From contig CAZQTW010000097.1 of assembly GCA_964596165.1 (NCBI GenBank), positions 1 to 18,018 of the forward strand: a stretch of DNA of 18,018 bases. The letters run 5' to 3'. The stretch comes from CAYUQT01 sp964596165. GTDB lineage: Bacteria > Planctomycetota > Phycisphaerae > UBA1845 > JAFGLZ01. Below, piece after piece: positions 1 to 6,915 of the stretch (positions are counted from its first letter, which is position 1; every line of letters starts with the position of its first letter). The position numbers and the translations under genes are program-made. The notes under the pieces are model-generated. The model ran no database searches, was not told where the DNA came from, and saw only the letters and a program-made list of their open reading frames with translations.

Positions 1-1
1 T

Positions 2-64
2 TCCCCGCCCACCACCATCGGTCTGGACGGACCGTCTGCCCCGCCGGCCGGAGGAACTCATTAG
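2..64 (+). CDS. C-terminal tail of an upstream gene (partial)
   Basis: An open frame enters from the left edge and ends at TAG (62-64) with no stop before it. It encodes about 20 residues rich in Pro, Gly and Thr, ending in GGTH. The TAG shares one base with the GTG start of the rhodanese gene, in a TAGTG arrangement typical of translationally coupled genes. That overlap is the main reason to believe it. Too little is present to name a product, and a chance open frame of this length cannot be excluded. Confidence 0.45.
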   Translation, partial: SPPTTIGLDGPSAPPAGGTH

Positions 65-564
65 TGACGGCTTCGCTCCTGCGTTTGGCCGCCCTCTTGA
101 TCGCGCCGGCGGTCTGTGCATCCGCCCACTACCTGATCGCAAACAAGTTGACTCGCCGGGCAACGCACTTCGTTCCGACCCCCGAGTATTCCGCGCAATC
201 CAGTCGGGCCGTGGCCGACAAGGCCGACATCTCGATGGACGAGTTCCAACGCGTCGTCGTGGCCCGACAGTCCGTGATTATCGATGCCCGTGAACCCCGC
301 GAATTCGAGGCCGGTCACATCCCGGGGGCACGCAATTTCCACGTCAATGCCGTGGAGGCCGATGCGACCATCGTCACCTCACAGATCGATCCCCTGGCCG
401 ACATCGTGATCTACTGCGGCGGCAAGGAATGTGAGGACAGCTCACGCTTGTTTGACATCTTGAAACAGCTCCTGGGCTATCCCAACGTGCGGCTCTTTAA
501 GGGTGGAATGGCCGATTGGGAGGCCGCCAAGTTGCCGATCGAAAAGGGTAAGGGCCCGTCCTGA
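64..564 (+). CDS. Membrane-anchored rhodanese-domain protein
   Basis: A 166-residue protein with a hydrophobic N-terminal segment (about residues 4-26), probably a membrane anchor or signal peptide that places the domain outside the cytoplasm. One rhodanese domain covers about residues 55-160. It has the IIDAREPREFEAGHIPGA block (72-89), the active-site loop beginning at Cys118 (CGGKECEDS) and the closing GGMADW segment. Rhodaneses carry sulfane sulfur on this Cys; the loop also holds a second Cys (123), which is unusual and could allow a disulfide. The GTG start is chosen because GGAGG (50-54) lies nine bases upstream. Its TGA overlaps the ATG of the next gene (TGATG), so the two are probably co-translated. 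The substrate is unknown. Confidence 0.88.
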   Translation: MTASLLRLAALLIAPAVCASAHYLIANKLTRRATHFVPTPEYSAQSSRAVADKADISMDEFQRVVVARQSVIIDAREPREFEAGHIPGARNFHVNAVEADATIVTSQIDPLADIVIYCGGKECEDSSRLFDILKQLLGYPNVRLFKGGMADWEAAKLPIEKGKGPS

Positions 565-1085
565 TGACCCCAACCTTTAGACTCTGGCTCCACCGAACGC
601 TCCGATGGCTCATCGGCCTGGTGTTCGTGGCTGCGTCCGTCGGTGTTCCCGGCACAAAATGGGGAACCGGCAAGATCCTCCATCCAAGCAGCTTTGTGAA
701 GAGCATTCACACCTACAAGATGGTGCCCGAACCTCTCGTCTATCCGATGGCCATGTACCTGCCGTGGCTGGAGTTGTCAGTCGGGCTGGCCTTACTCTCC
801 GGCCTGTGGCGACGAGAGAGCCTCCTCCTGAGCATGGGCCTCGCCGGGATGTTTCTGGTGGCGAACCTGACGGCCATAGCCAGAGGAATCGAGGTCGATT
901 GTGGCTGCTTCGGGAGCGGCTATCACGGCTCCGCGGCCCGTGAGACCATCCTGGCCCTGGCCATGCTGGCTGTCGCCGCCGTTGCACTACGAATCGGCCC
1001 TCCGGCCGGACTCGCCACCGACGCGGCGAATCGGTTGACGGGCAGTACCGCGCAAAACAACCCGCCGCAAGATCAGGACCGATAA
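564..1085 (+). CDS. MauE/DoxX-like four-helix membrane protein
   Basis: A 173-residue membrane protein with hydrophobic segments at about residues 12-30, 59-80, 84-107 and 126-144, and a polar C-terminal tail. The motif VDCGCFG (residues 111-117, Cys113 and Cys115) after the third helix matches the conserved Cys pair of the MauE family. MauE helps methylamine dehydrogenase mature, and related DoxX-like proteins take part in thiol or quinone redox chemistry. The gene overlaps the rhodanese stop by one base, so both are probably made from one mRNA. By inference the pair moves reducing equivalents or sulfur at the membrane. No methylamine dehydrogenase gene is visible here, so a methylamine role is not supported. 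Confidence 0.82.
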   Translation: MTPTFRLWLHRTLRWLIGLVFVAASVGVPGTKWGTGKILHPSSFVKSIHTYKMVPEPLVYPMAMYLPWLELSVGLALLSGLWRRESLLLSMGLAGMFLVANLTAIARGIEVDCGCFGSGYHGSAARETILALAMLAVAAVALRIGPPAGLATDAANRLTGSTAQNNPPQDQDR

Positions 1086-1433
1086 CCCACGGGTGGGTGA
1101 CACATCGGACGGGCCTCGCTGAGACGGGGGACTCAGGGTCCCGATCATTCCGCGGCCCGAAGGGCCCGAACATGAGTAGCCGGGGACCGAGCGAAACGCA
1201 GCCCCCGGCATGCGTGACGCGCAAACGATCAAGCCCCGAAGGGGCGCAACAGAACGGGGACCGCGGACTTTTGGCCCGACGCATCCGGCGCGCCCCTTCG
1301 TGGCCAAGGCCAACCCACCTATTCCGTCACGAACCCATAACCCGCGGAATCCGAAATCGCCTATTGCATTTTCGACGCCTATCCGGCAAAATTACGGATT
1401 CTCAGAATAGCTCTGCTGACTGGAGAGGTAGTA
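1086..1433. other. 348-bp spacer before rplU
   Basis: No convincing gene. It opens with a short ACCCAC/GTGGGT dyad (1085-1098) at the stop codon of the MauE-like gene, without a T-tract. It then carries the GC-rich hairpin repeats described separately and ends in AT-richer sequence (about 1350-1420) that probably holds the rplU promoter and leader. I could not pick a convincing -35/-10 pair. A frame matching the DinB gene is open back to 1097 but overlaps rplU and is not regarded as coding. Confidence 0.6.
1154..1245. repeat. REP-like cluster of GC hairpins
   Basis: Three hairpins lie in 92 bp. GGCCC-GAA-GGGCC is at 1154-1166, GCCGGGG...CCCCGGC at 1179-1185/1203-1209 with a 17-base loop, and GCCCC-GAA-GGGGC at 1233-1245. 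The first and third share the same architecture, a 5-bp stem with a GAA loop, and both are followed by an A-rich stretch and then CGGGGACCG. This is what two diverged copies of a dispersed intergenic repeat would look like. No T-run follows any of them, so they are not standard terminators. Whether the element recurs in the genome cannot be seen from here. Confidence 0.5.
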
Positions 1434-1748
1434 ATGTACGCAATTATCGAAGATGGCAGCCGGCAATATCGTGTCGGCGTGGGGGATACGATCGAGGTGG
1501 ATCTCCGCGATTTGGCGGAAGGACAGGATACGATCGAGTTCGACAAGGTCCTTCTCATCGGAGAAGGGGCGGATGTGAAGATCGGTCAGCCCTTCGTCTC
1601 CGGAGCCTCCGTAACGGCGAAGCTCGAGGCCGAAGTCAAGGATCCAAAGCTCGTCGTCGAGAAGTTCCGCCGCCGCAAGGGATACCACGTGAAGACCGGA
1701 CACCGCCAACGTCATCTTCGCGTGACGATCACCGATGTCAAGGCATAG
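1434..1748 (+). CDS. rplU: 50S ribosomal protein L21
   Basis: A 104-residue protein of normal L21 length. It begins MYAIIEDGSRQYRV, has the central FDKVLLIGEG segment (about residues 37-46), and ends with the basic KFRRRKGYHVKTGHRQRH stretch (about 78-95) that carries the L21 signature and contacts 23S rRNA. The start is supported by GGAGAGGT at 1422-1429, five to six bases before the ATG. In most bacteria rplU is followed directly by rpmA (L27). Here the next gene, 41 bases on, is a DinB-like protein, so rpmA must be elsewhere if the genome has it. Confidence 0.97.
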   Translation: MYAIIEDGSRQYRVGVGDTIEVDLRDLAEGQDTIEFDKVLLIGEGADVKIGQPFVSGASVTAKLEAEVKDPKLVVEKFRRRKGYHVKTGHRQRHLRVTITDVKA

Positions 1749-1789
1749 CACCTCGCGCTGCGACCGGAAAGACCGAGAGGGACATCGCC

Positions 1790-2281
1790 ATGAGTGATAA
1801 GCAGCGTGCCAAAGCCCTTTTCGAGCACGTTCGCCGGAACTTGCTCGGGCTCGTCCAAGACATCGACGCTGACCGCTGGTGCTGGCAACCCTTCGAAACC
1901 GCCAACCACGTCCTGTGGAGCGTGGGGCACATCGGCGTGGTCGACGGCTTGGCCATCGAATCCCTCACCGGCAAGAAGTCCTCGATTCCCAACGGATACG
2001 ACGCCTTGTTCGGCCCCAAGTCGACGCCGGTTGCGGATGCATCCAAGTACCCTTCTCAAAAAGACGTGATGGATTTCCTTGCCAAGCAGCGGCAGGACCT
2101 CCTGAGGGCCCTCGATGCCTCCGATGAAGGTGTGCTGACTCGCCCCATGCCCGACATGTGGAAGAGCCTATGGCCCGATGTGGGCGCAATGCTCTTCAGT
2201 CTCGCCTGTCATGAAGATTTCCATACCGGTCAAATCGCGGTGATTCGTAAGGCCCTGGGCCTGAAACCCAAATTCTTCTAA
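1790..2281 (+). CDS. DinB/YfiT-like putative metal-binding protein
   Basis: A 163-residue cytoplasmic protein of the DinB-like four-helix-bundle superfamily. The expected metal triad is visible: His47 in the first conserved helix (NHVLWSVGHIG), and His141 and His145 in the last one (CHEDFHTGQI). Members bind Ni or Zn; some are thiol-dependent transferases using mycothiol or bacillithiol, others have no known role. The ATG is chosen because GAGAGG (1775-1780) lies nine bases upstream and the domain starts right there. The frame stays open upstream, but that part overlaps rplU. The short 41-base gap suggests co-transcription with rplU. Substrate and thiol partner are unknown. Confidence 0.87.
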   Translation: MSDKQRAKALFEHVRRNLLGLVQDIDADRWCWQPFETANHVLWSVGHIGVVDGLAIESLTGKKSSIPNGYDALFGPKSTPVADASKYPSQKDVMDFLAKQRQDLLRALDASDEGVLTRPMPDMWKSLWPDVGAMLFSLACHEDFHTGQIAVIRKALGLKPKFF

Positions 2282-2373
2282 CGCGCAATCGGTCAACAGG
2301 CTGCCCCCTCCCAGGGTGGAACAGACTCGTTCTTGAATCGTCCCGCGATGTACGGGCTCGAACTCCGTGAAAA

Positions 2374-2437
2374 CGCCCCTCCGCCGCTTGTGCGTTCAAA
2401 ACATTCGGAACGATGACTGAACGCAGGGCGCCTTTTT
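2374..2437 (+). terminator. Candidate compound hairpin terminator
   Basis: An inner perfect dyad GCGTTCA (2392-2398) / TGAACGC (2418-2424) sits inside an outer pairing of CGCCC (2374-2378) with GGGCG (2426-2430). Then come CC and a T5 run (2433-2437). The position, about 90-150 bases after the DinB stop, fits the end of the rplU-dinB transcript. The long loop makes it weaker than a classical intrinsic terminator. Confidence 0.4.
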
Positions 2438-2577
2438 ACTGAGGGGGGAATAGGAGGCGGCCACAAAAGCGGGCGTGCAACACATGAACGGCGAAAATCG
2501 AACCAGGAAGCGCCCTAACCAACTCTCCGACAATCCCTTGCAGCCGGAACCGCCCAACACAACCCCCCCCCGAAGTG

Positions 2578-2626
2578 TTGCATTTTGTTGCAAAACGTTG
2601 CATTTGACGACATGCAAGGCATGCAA
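2578..2626. promoter_or_regulatory. Five-copy TTGCA hexamer array (candidate operator)
   Basis: Three plus-strand hexamers, TTGCAT (2578-2583), TTGCAA (2588-2593) and TTGCAT (2598-2603), start exactly ten bases apart. Two inverted copies, ATGCAA, follow at 2612-2617 and 2621-2626 within a direct repeat CATGCAAG. A looser TTGCAG sits at 2538, four 10-bp steps before the first. Ten-base phasing puts the sites on one face of the helix, as expected for cooperative protein binding. The array ends about 95 bp upstream of the promoter at 2721-2749. The binding protein is unknown. Confidence 0.45.
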
Positions 2627-2720
2627 GAGGTCCAGTCGTCTTCGTACCGCACGCATCTCGCACGCTCAACTGGCCTTGTTCGATCCCGGTGCATTGGAAG
2701 TTAAAGGGGACATTAGGGTG

Positions 2721-2749
2721 TTGAAAGGATGCTTCGCGCCGAATACACT
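2721..2749 (+). promoter_or_regulatory. Sigma-70-like promoter for the SGNH hydrolase gene
   Basis: TTGAAA (2721-2726, five of six matches to the -35 consensus), a 17-base spacer, then TACACT (2744-2749, four of six to the -10). Transcription would start near 2756, giving a leader of about 148 bases before the ATG at 2904. Confidence 0.5.
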
Positions 2750-2903
2750 CAATAGGCAAGTGTGCGGCGGCGGATGGGAAGAAGTGGCGGAACACCACAT
2801 CAGGGACGTCTGTCCTGGCCCTCCTAGGCCCGCTTTGATCCCGTGTCGATCGTCACAGTCTTCTCGGTCTGTGCTACGCAACCTGTCATCCGGAGAAACG
2901 CCG

Positions 2904-4799
2904 ATGCGTACGAGAATGCACCGCTCCCGCCTGAAAGTAAACCAAACGCTGATCATCGCACTGCTGGCCATCAGCGCTTGTCCCGCGCTGGCCGTCGAGC
3001 GGATCATCACGATCGGCGACAGTTGGGCATACCTGGTGGCCGATTACGGCAGCGTGCAATTGATGCTCAACACGTTCTTCCCGGGCCAAGGTTACACCGT
3101 GGCCAATGAGTCGTTCGGAGGCGGAACGGCCGCCCAACACGCGGCCTCTCTGGCCGATATCACCGCCAGGATCAATGCGCACCCCACGGCGGACGTCGTC
3201 TGGCTGAGTTCGGGCGGAAACGACATGCTCCTGGGCCAAGCGGGCGGCGGCTGGTATCTCGGCATGCCAAACGAAGCCGGCCTGTTCGACACGATCGGGG
3301 CAAACGTACAGACGGTCGTGAACCACATCCTGAGCCTGCGACCCGACATCCAGATCGTCATCATCGGCTATGACTATCCGAATCCATGGGACTTCGACCT
3401 ACGCAACGGCGGCAATGCACAAGTCTTGCGAGCCAACTACGCCCTCGGCCTCGGCGGCACGGGGTGGATCGGAAGCGTACCCACCTTCGAAATCGCCCAA
3501 CAGCAAGCCTGGAACGCCGCGTTTCGCGGCATGGAGCAGCGCAAGGTCGCCCTCGGGGCCAACAGCCGCCGGGTACACCACGTCAACAACTATGCCCTCG
3601 TGGACTACCTGTACGGCTACAATGGATTCTTTGGCACATGGCCCTCCGGGACCGCCTACAACGACCTGCCCGTTACCAAGAGCAAGCTCGGCAGCAGCGG
3701 AACCGATCCGATTCATCTGAATACGGATGGGTACAACGCCATCGCCCTGAACGCCTACAACAACTTCTTCAATACCGCGTTCCAGCCCGCCGTGCTGAGC
3801 CTGAACACAACCACGATCGCCTTCGGCAACGTTCGAATCGGCACGAATGCGAGCGGATCTGCGACGGCCGGAAACTCCGGCCCCAACTTCACCAAGGTCA
3901 AGAACCTGACCTTCCCGGCCGCAAGCGGCGAGTTCGGCGGCGGCAGTCAGGGCTTCAACCCCTTGTTCAAGGACCCCTCGCTGGGAACGGACACGGCCAC
4001 CAAGGCCTACAGCTACGCACCGATCAATCGCGGTCCGGACTCACAGGCCCTCATCGTCACAAGCGACAGCGGAACCCCGACCTTGACCCTGACAGGGACA
4101 GGTGTCGGACCGGCCTTCCAAGCGACCCCCGGAAGCCTGAGCTTCGGCGATGTCCCGGCCGGGGAAGCGCCGTCGCTTCCATTGAGCGTGAGCAACGCCA
4201 CTCCCGATCCGGACCTTGGCAATCTCACGAATCTGACGCTTCTGTCCGCCCAGATCACCGGACCCGACGCCGCTCTGTTCTCGCTGCAAGGCTTCACGGC
4301 AGGCACCGTTCTCGGCAAAAACGCCGCCGTGAATCTGAGCGTGGTGTTCAACGCATCGGCCCCGCCCGGCGTCAAGACCGCCACGCTCACCATCCAGACG
4401 GACGAAGGAACGGCTTTCGGCGGTTCCGGCCAGGGCTTCACTATTCCATTGAGCGGAGCGACCCTTCAGACATATCAGCTCACCCTCACCGTCATCAACA
4501 GCCTCTATGGGACGGTGGAGGTCGAACCGAACCTTCCAGCCTATGCGGCCGGCGCCCAGGTCACGCTGACGGCGATCCCCAATGAGAATCGATCGCTTCG
4601 TCAATGGGAAATCTACGATCCGAACTACCCCGGCGATGCGAACTATGCGGTGATCGACGCCAACAACCCCCTCGTCATCACCATGGATCGGGACATGAGC
4701 GTCGGCGCCGTCTTCAAGTGCGGCAGCGGAATGAGTCCTCTTCCGATCGGCATCGTGCTGTTGGCTCTGGGCGGGTTCTGGCTCGGACGCAACCGGTAG
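2904..4799 (+). CDS. Secreted SGNH/GDSL hydrolase with anchor-D and C-terminal sorting tail
   Basis: A 631-residue exported protein. Residues 1-30 form a signal peptide (basic start, hydrophobic core, ALA end). The SGNH esterase domain (about 33-292) has GDSW with Ser40, the Gly-rich block II (FGGGTA, 71-76), GGND (104-107) and DPIH (Asp268, His271), so the catalytic set looks complete. Two beta-rich choice-of-anchor D/SPD-2-like domains follow (about 296-400 and 404-520), then an InlB/Bacterial_repeat-type domain (about 523-605). The last 26 residues are Cys606-GSGM, a Pro-containing hydrophobic stretch and a short basic end, resembling a three-part sorting and anchoring signal. The start is set by GGAG (2892-2895), eight bases before the ATG. 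It probably de-esterifies polysaccharide or lipid at the cell surface; the substrate is unknown. Confidence 0.88.
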   Translation: MRTRMHRSRLKVNQTLIIALLAISACPALAVERIITIGDSWAYLVADYGSVQLMLNTFFPGQGYTVANESFGGGTAAQHAASLADITARINAHPTADVVWLSSGGNDMLLGQAGGGWYLGMPNEAGLFDTIGANVQTVVNHILSLRPDIQIVIIGYDYPNPWDFDLRNGGNAQVLRANYALGLGGTGWIGSVPTFEIAQQQAWNAAFRGMEQRKVALGANSRRVHHVNNYALVDYLYGYNGFFGTWPSGTAYNDLPVTKSKLGSSGTDPIHLNTDGYNAIALNAYNNFFNTAFQPAVLSLNTTTIAFGNVRIGTNASGSATAGNSGPNFTKVKNLTFPAASGEFGGGSQGFNPLFKDPSLGTDTATKAYSYAPINRGPDSQALIVTSDSGTPTLTLTGTGVGPAFQATPGSLSFGDVPAGEAPSLPLSVSNATPDPDLGNLTNLTLLSAQITGPDAALFSLQGFTAGTVLGKNAAVNLSVVFNASAPPGVKTATLTIQTDEGTAFGGSGQGFTIPLSGATLQTYQLTLTVINSLYGTVEVEPNLPAYAAGAQVTLTAIPNENRSLRQWEIYDPNYPGDANYAVIDANNPLVITMDRDMSVGAVFKCGSGMSPLPIGIVLLALGGFWLGRNR

Positions 4800-4888
4800 T
4801 CCCCAGGAACGCGTTGCACCATGAGCCTCGCCCCCTCACCCAAGCAAACGATGAAAGGCAACGCCGATCGTGCATCGAGACTGCGGTA

Positions 4889-6577
4889 TTACCGCTTGGC
4901 CAGCATCTCCGGGAACTTCGAGATGGGAGAGGTGGACGGGGCGGCCTTCGCCGCTTTCTTAAGATTCTCCAAGCCAAACTGCGTCAGCCCGCTGTAGTAT
5001 TCGATGTATCCCAGAAGGAATCGCAGCCGATAGTTGTCCTTCTCATCCAGCCGGCGCTCAAGATCCGCGCGACGAATGTCCAGGATGTCCCCGTGGCTCA
5101 GGAACTTCTTCAAGTCCACCTTAAACCGAGCGATCTCGGGAAACCGAGCGAGCCCTTCCTCCAGAGAGGCCGCGGCCGAGAGATAGTCTCCCGCGCCGAT
5201 CAGCGAATGCCCGCGCCCGATCCAGATCAGCGGATTCTCAGGATCCGCCGTCCGGGCAACGTCGTAACTGCTCACGGCATCATAGTAGCGACCCGCCGAG
5301 AGGTGAGCCTCGGCCTGGGCCAAGGCCCTGTTGGACAGGGTCCTTTCCGTGCCGGCGAATGTGACGATCGGTTCTTCGAGCGCCGCTCGCACTCTGTCCT
5401 GCTGCTCCTGGAACAACGGAGTCTTGGGAGCAGCCTGCAACTCGCCCGGCGACGCCGGTCTGGCCCCAGCCGCAGGGACCGGTCGCTCCGCTCCCTTTGA
5501 CCCTTGACGATCCTCGCTCTCGGCCACGATGGCGACCTGACGACTCAGCCTCAACTTCTCCTGCATCGCCCGGTAGACGTCGCCGGACGCAGCCCCCGGC
5601 ACGCCCACCTCGCCCAACCCACCCGCTCTGGGAAGCGCTGCGCCGCCCGTCTCCGCCCACTCGAACCGCCGTTCCATGCCTAGTGCCGGTTGAGTCGTAA
5701 GTTGAGGACCGTATCCCTTGGGACGAGCATCCGGTATCTCGGGAGGACCGCCGGGCAATTGTCCGCCGATCACGGAACTCGGCCTGTTCACCAGTCGGTC
5801 AAACGCGGAACCCGGAGGTACCGCCGGCTCGATCCCCGTCGCGGATTGGGCGCCTGTTCCGCTCTCCCCTTCGGAACCGTCCGACGGGATTGACTTCAGA
5901 CCCGATGTCTGAGCCATCGTTCCGGAGAACGTCGGCAGACCGGGCTCGTTTCGAATCGGCACGCCGCTCTTCGACGGGTCGACGGCCACGCCGAAAATGT
6001 CGCTGCGGGAGATGGGCCTGTTGTAGTTGCTGAATTCGTTGGCCTCCGTCAGCCGCGACGGTCCGGGCGTATTGCTCCGCGGAAACAAACGAACCTCGCT
6101 GGCCGAACGCCCCAGCTTGCCCTGTGCCGGATCCAGAGGCTGGTTCAGATAGTTTTCGGGAAGGGGAGGAAGCCCCGTCGGCCGGAAGCCCACCGAGACA
6201 CTCCCTGCTGAGGGTACCGTCCGAGTCGGAGAATAGTACGGCCTCGGCAGGTAAGCGGGAATGCCGTACCGAATGTCATCCACGCCTATGGAATCGCGAC
6301 GGAAATCGTCAAGGCTGGACGTACCAATCGCCGTGCCGAAGTCCGTTGTGGAGCTGATGGGCGAATAGCCTCTGAACTGGCGCCCGCGGGTGATGTTGCC
6401 CGACATGATCTGATCGCCATAATGCGGTGCGTTGGGCTTCAGAGGCAGATTGTAGCCCCCGCTGCCGACCCGCAGACTGGCGTCGCCCAGGCGCCCGTCC
6501 TCAACGCGGCCATACTGCGCCAATACATCCGGCGCGCTTAGGCCCACGAACACAACGACCGTTGAAAGCCTGAACAT
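4889..6577 (-). CDS. Secreted TPR-repeat protein of unknown function
   Basis: A 562-residue exported protein. It starts with a signal peptide ending LAQYG (cleavage near residue 20). A long Pro/Gly/Ser-rich, probably unstructured region follows (about 21-390). The C-terminus is helical with TPR-like repeats at about 417-450 (HLSAGRYYDAVSSYDVA...DPENP), 451-484 (SLIGAGDYLSAAASLEEGL...FPE) and 516-546. TPRs bind other proteins, so an envelope scaffold role is likely. The gene follows the CsgG-like/LPP20 pair on the same strand, but a strong terminator and a separate -10 box lie between, so it is probably its own unit. GAGG lies six bases before the ATG. The product is not otherwise recognised. 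Confidence 0.75.
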   Translation of the reverse strand: MFRLSTVVVFVGLSAPDVLAQYGRVEDGRLGDASLRVGSGGYNLPLKPNAPHYGDQIMSGNITRGRQFRGYSPISSTTDFGTAIGTSSLDDFRRDSIGVDDIRYGIPAYLPRPYYSPTRTVPSAGSVSVGFRPTGLPPLPENYLNQPLDPAQGKLGRSASEVRLFPRSNTPGPSRLTEANEFSNYNRPISRSDIFGVAVDPSKSGVPIRNEPGLPTFSGTMAQTSGLKSIPSDGSEGESGTGAQSATGIEPAVPPGSAFDRLVNRPSSVIGGQLPGGPPEIPDARPKGYGPQLTTQPALGMERRFEWAETGGAALPRAGGLGEVGVPGAASGDVYRAMQEKLRLSRQVAIVAESEDRQGSKGAERPVPAAGARPASPGELQAAPKTPLFQEQQDRVRAALEEPIVTFAGTERTLSNRALAQAEAHLSAGRYYDAVSSYDVARTADPENPLIWIGRGHSLIGAGDYLSAAASLEEGLARFPEIARFKVDLKKFLSHGDILDIRRADLERRLDEKDNYRLRFLLGYIEYYSGLTQFGLENLKKAAKAAPSTSPISKFPEMLAKR

Positions 6578-6678
6578 GGCACGCCTCGCCGGAAGAAACT
6601 GCCCTATGCCAAGCCCCCTATCCCATTAGATCCTGACATCGTCCACTTGTTCCAAAAACCTTAACCGCCCTGCCGTAT

Positions 6679-6738
6679 GCACCAAAACGGTGCGTCCGCC
6701 TCCCTATCCATTATAGGACGGCGATGGGCACAAGGGTA
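6679..6738 (-). promoter_or_regulatory. Candidate promoter and operator dyad of the TPR gene
   Basis: Minus-strand TATAAT is a perfect -10 (complement of 6710-6715). The -35 is weak; TTACCC at about 6734-6739 with an 18-base spacer is the best I see. Just downstream lies the dyad GCACC-AAAAC-GGTGC (6679-6693), which would sit about ten bases into the transcript and could be an operator or leader hairpin. The leader to the ATG is about 125 bases. Confidence 0.45.
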
Positions 6739-6828
6739 ACTCGGCATGACTCTTGGAGATGACCGGAAGGCTGCCCGGTGTCATGCTCGCCACTCCTGCA
6801 CCTGCGGCGGGCAAGGGATCGGAGTATT

Positions 6829-6878
6829 CGCAAAACGCGGAGGGCCGTCTCACCTTGGCCAGGTGAACGGCCCTCCGC
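6829..6878 (-). terminator. Strong hairpin terminator of the CsgG-like/LPP20 operon
   Basis: A perfect 12-bp outer stem pairs 6837-6848 with 6867-6878, and an inner 5-bp stem CACCT/AGGTG (6851-6855/6861-6865) sits around a 5-base loop. Read on the minus strand it is followed by GTTTTG (6836 down to 6831), a short T-run. It lies about 40 bases after the LPP20-protein stop. This is the strongest hairpin in the window. Confidence 0.78.
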
Positions 6879-6915
6879 CTTCTCTCTGCATTACAGACAG
6901 GGACAGCCGAGTGAA

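Larger units (their letters stand above)
2282..2903. other. 622-bp regulatory spacer
   Basis: No convincing gene. It contains a candidate terminator for the rplU-dinB unit (2374-2437), a purine-rich stretch (about 2441-2460), a run of nine C (2563-2571), an array of TTGCA-type hexamers (2578-2626) and a sigma-70-like promoter (2721-2749) for the SGNH hydrolase gene. The hydrolase frame is open back to about 2475. That part would place 143 residues with no recognisable domain before a clear signal peptide, so I treat it as untranslated. Confidence 0.6.
6578..6915. other. 338-bp spacer between LPP20 and TPR genes
   Basis: No gene seen. On the minus strand it holds the terminator of the upstream operon (6829-6878) and then a separate promoter region with a dyad (6679-6738) for the TPR gene. 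Confidence 0.6.

Noticed and set aside
1085..1098. ACCCAC/GTGGGT dyad after the MauE-like gene as a terminator
   Set aside because: The stem has a two-base loop and overlaps the stop codon, and no T-tract follows.
1097..1789. N-terminal extension of the DinB gene back to 1097
   Set aside because: It overlaps rplU entirely and the GC hairpin repeats. The domain begins at 1790, where a ribosome site is present.
2475..2903. N-terminal extension of the SGNH hydrolase back to 2475
   Set aside because: It would bury a clear signal peptide 143 residues inside the protein and translate through the hexamer array and promoter. The ATG at 2904 has a good ribosome site.
3386..4585. A 399-codon plus-strand frame within the SGNH hydrolase gene
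   Set aside because: It is the same strand shifted by one frame, Arg-rich and low in structure; the hydrolase frame has complete catalytic motifs.
4883..4895. Palindrome GCGGTA-T-TACCGC at the stop of the TPR gene, considered as a terminator
   Set aside because: It has a one-base loop, lies over the stop codon and has no T-run after it on either strand.
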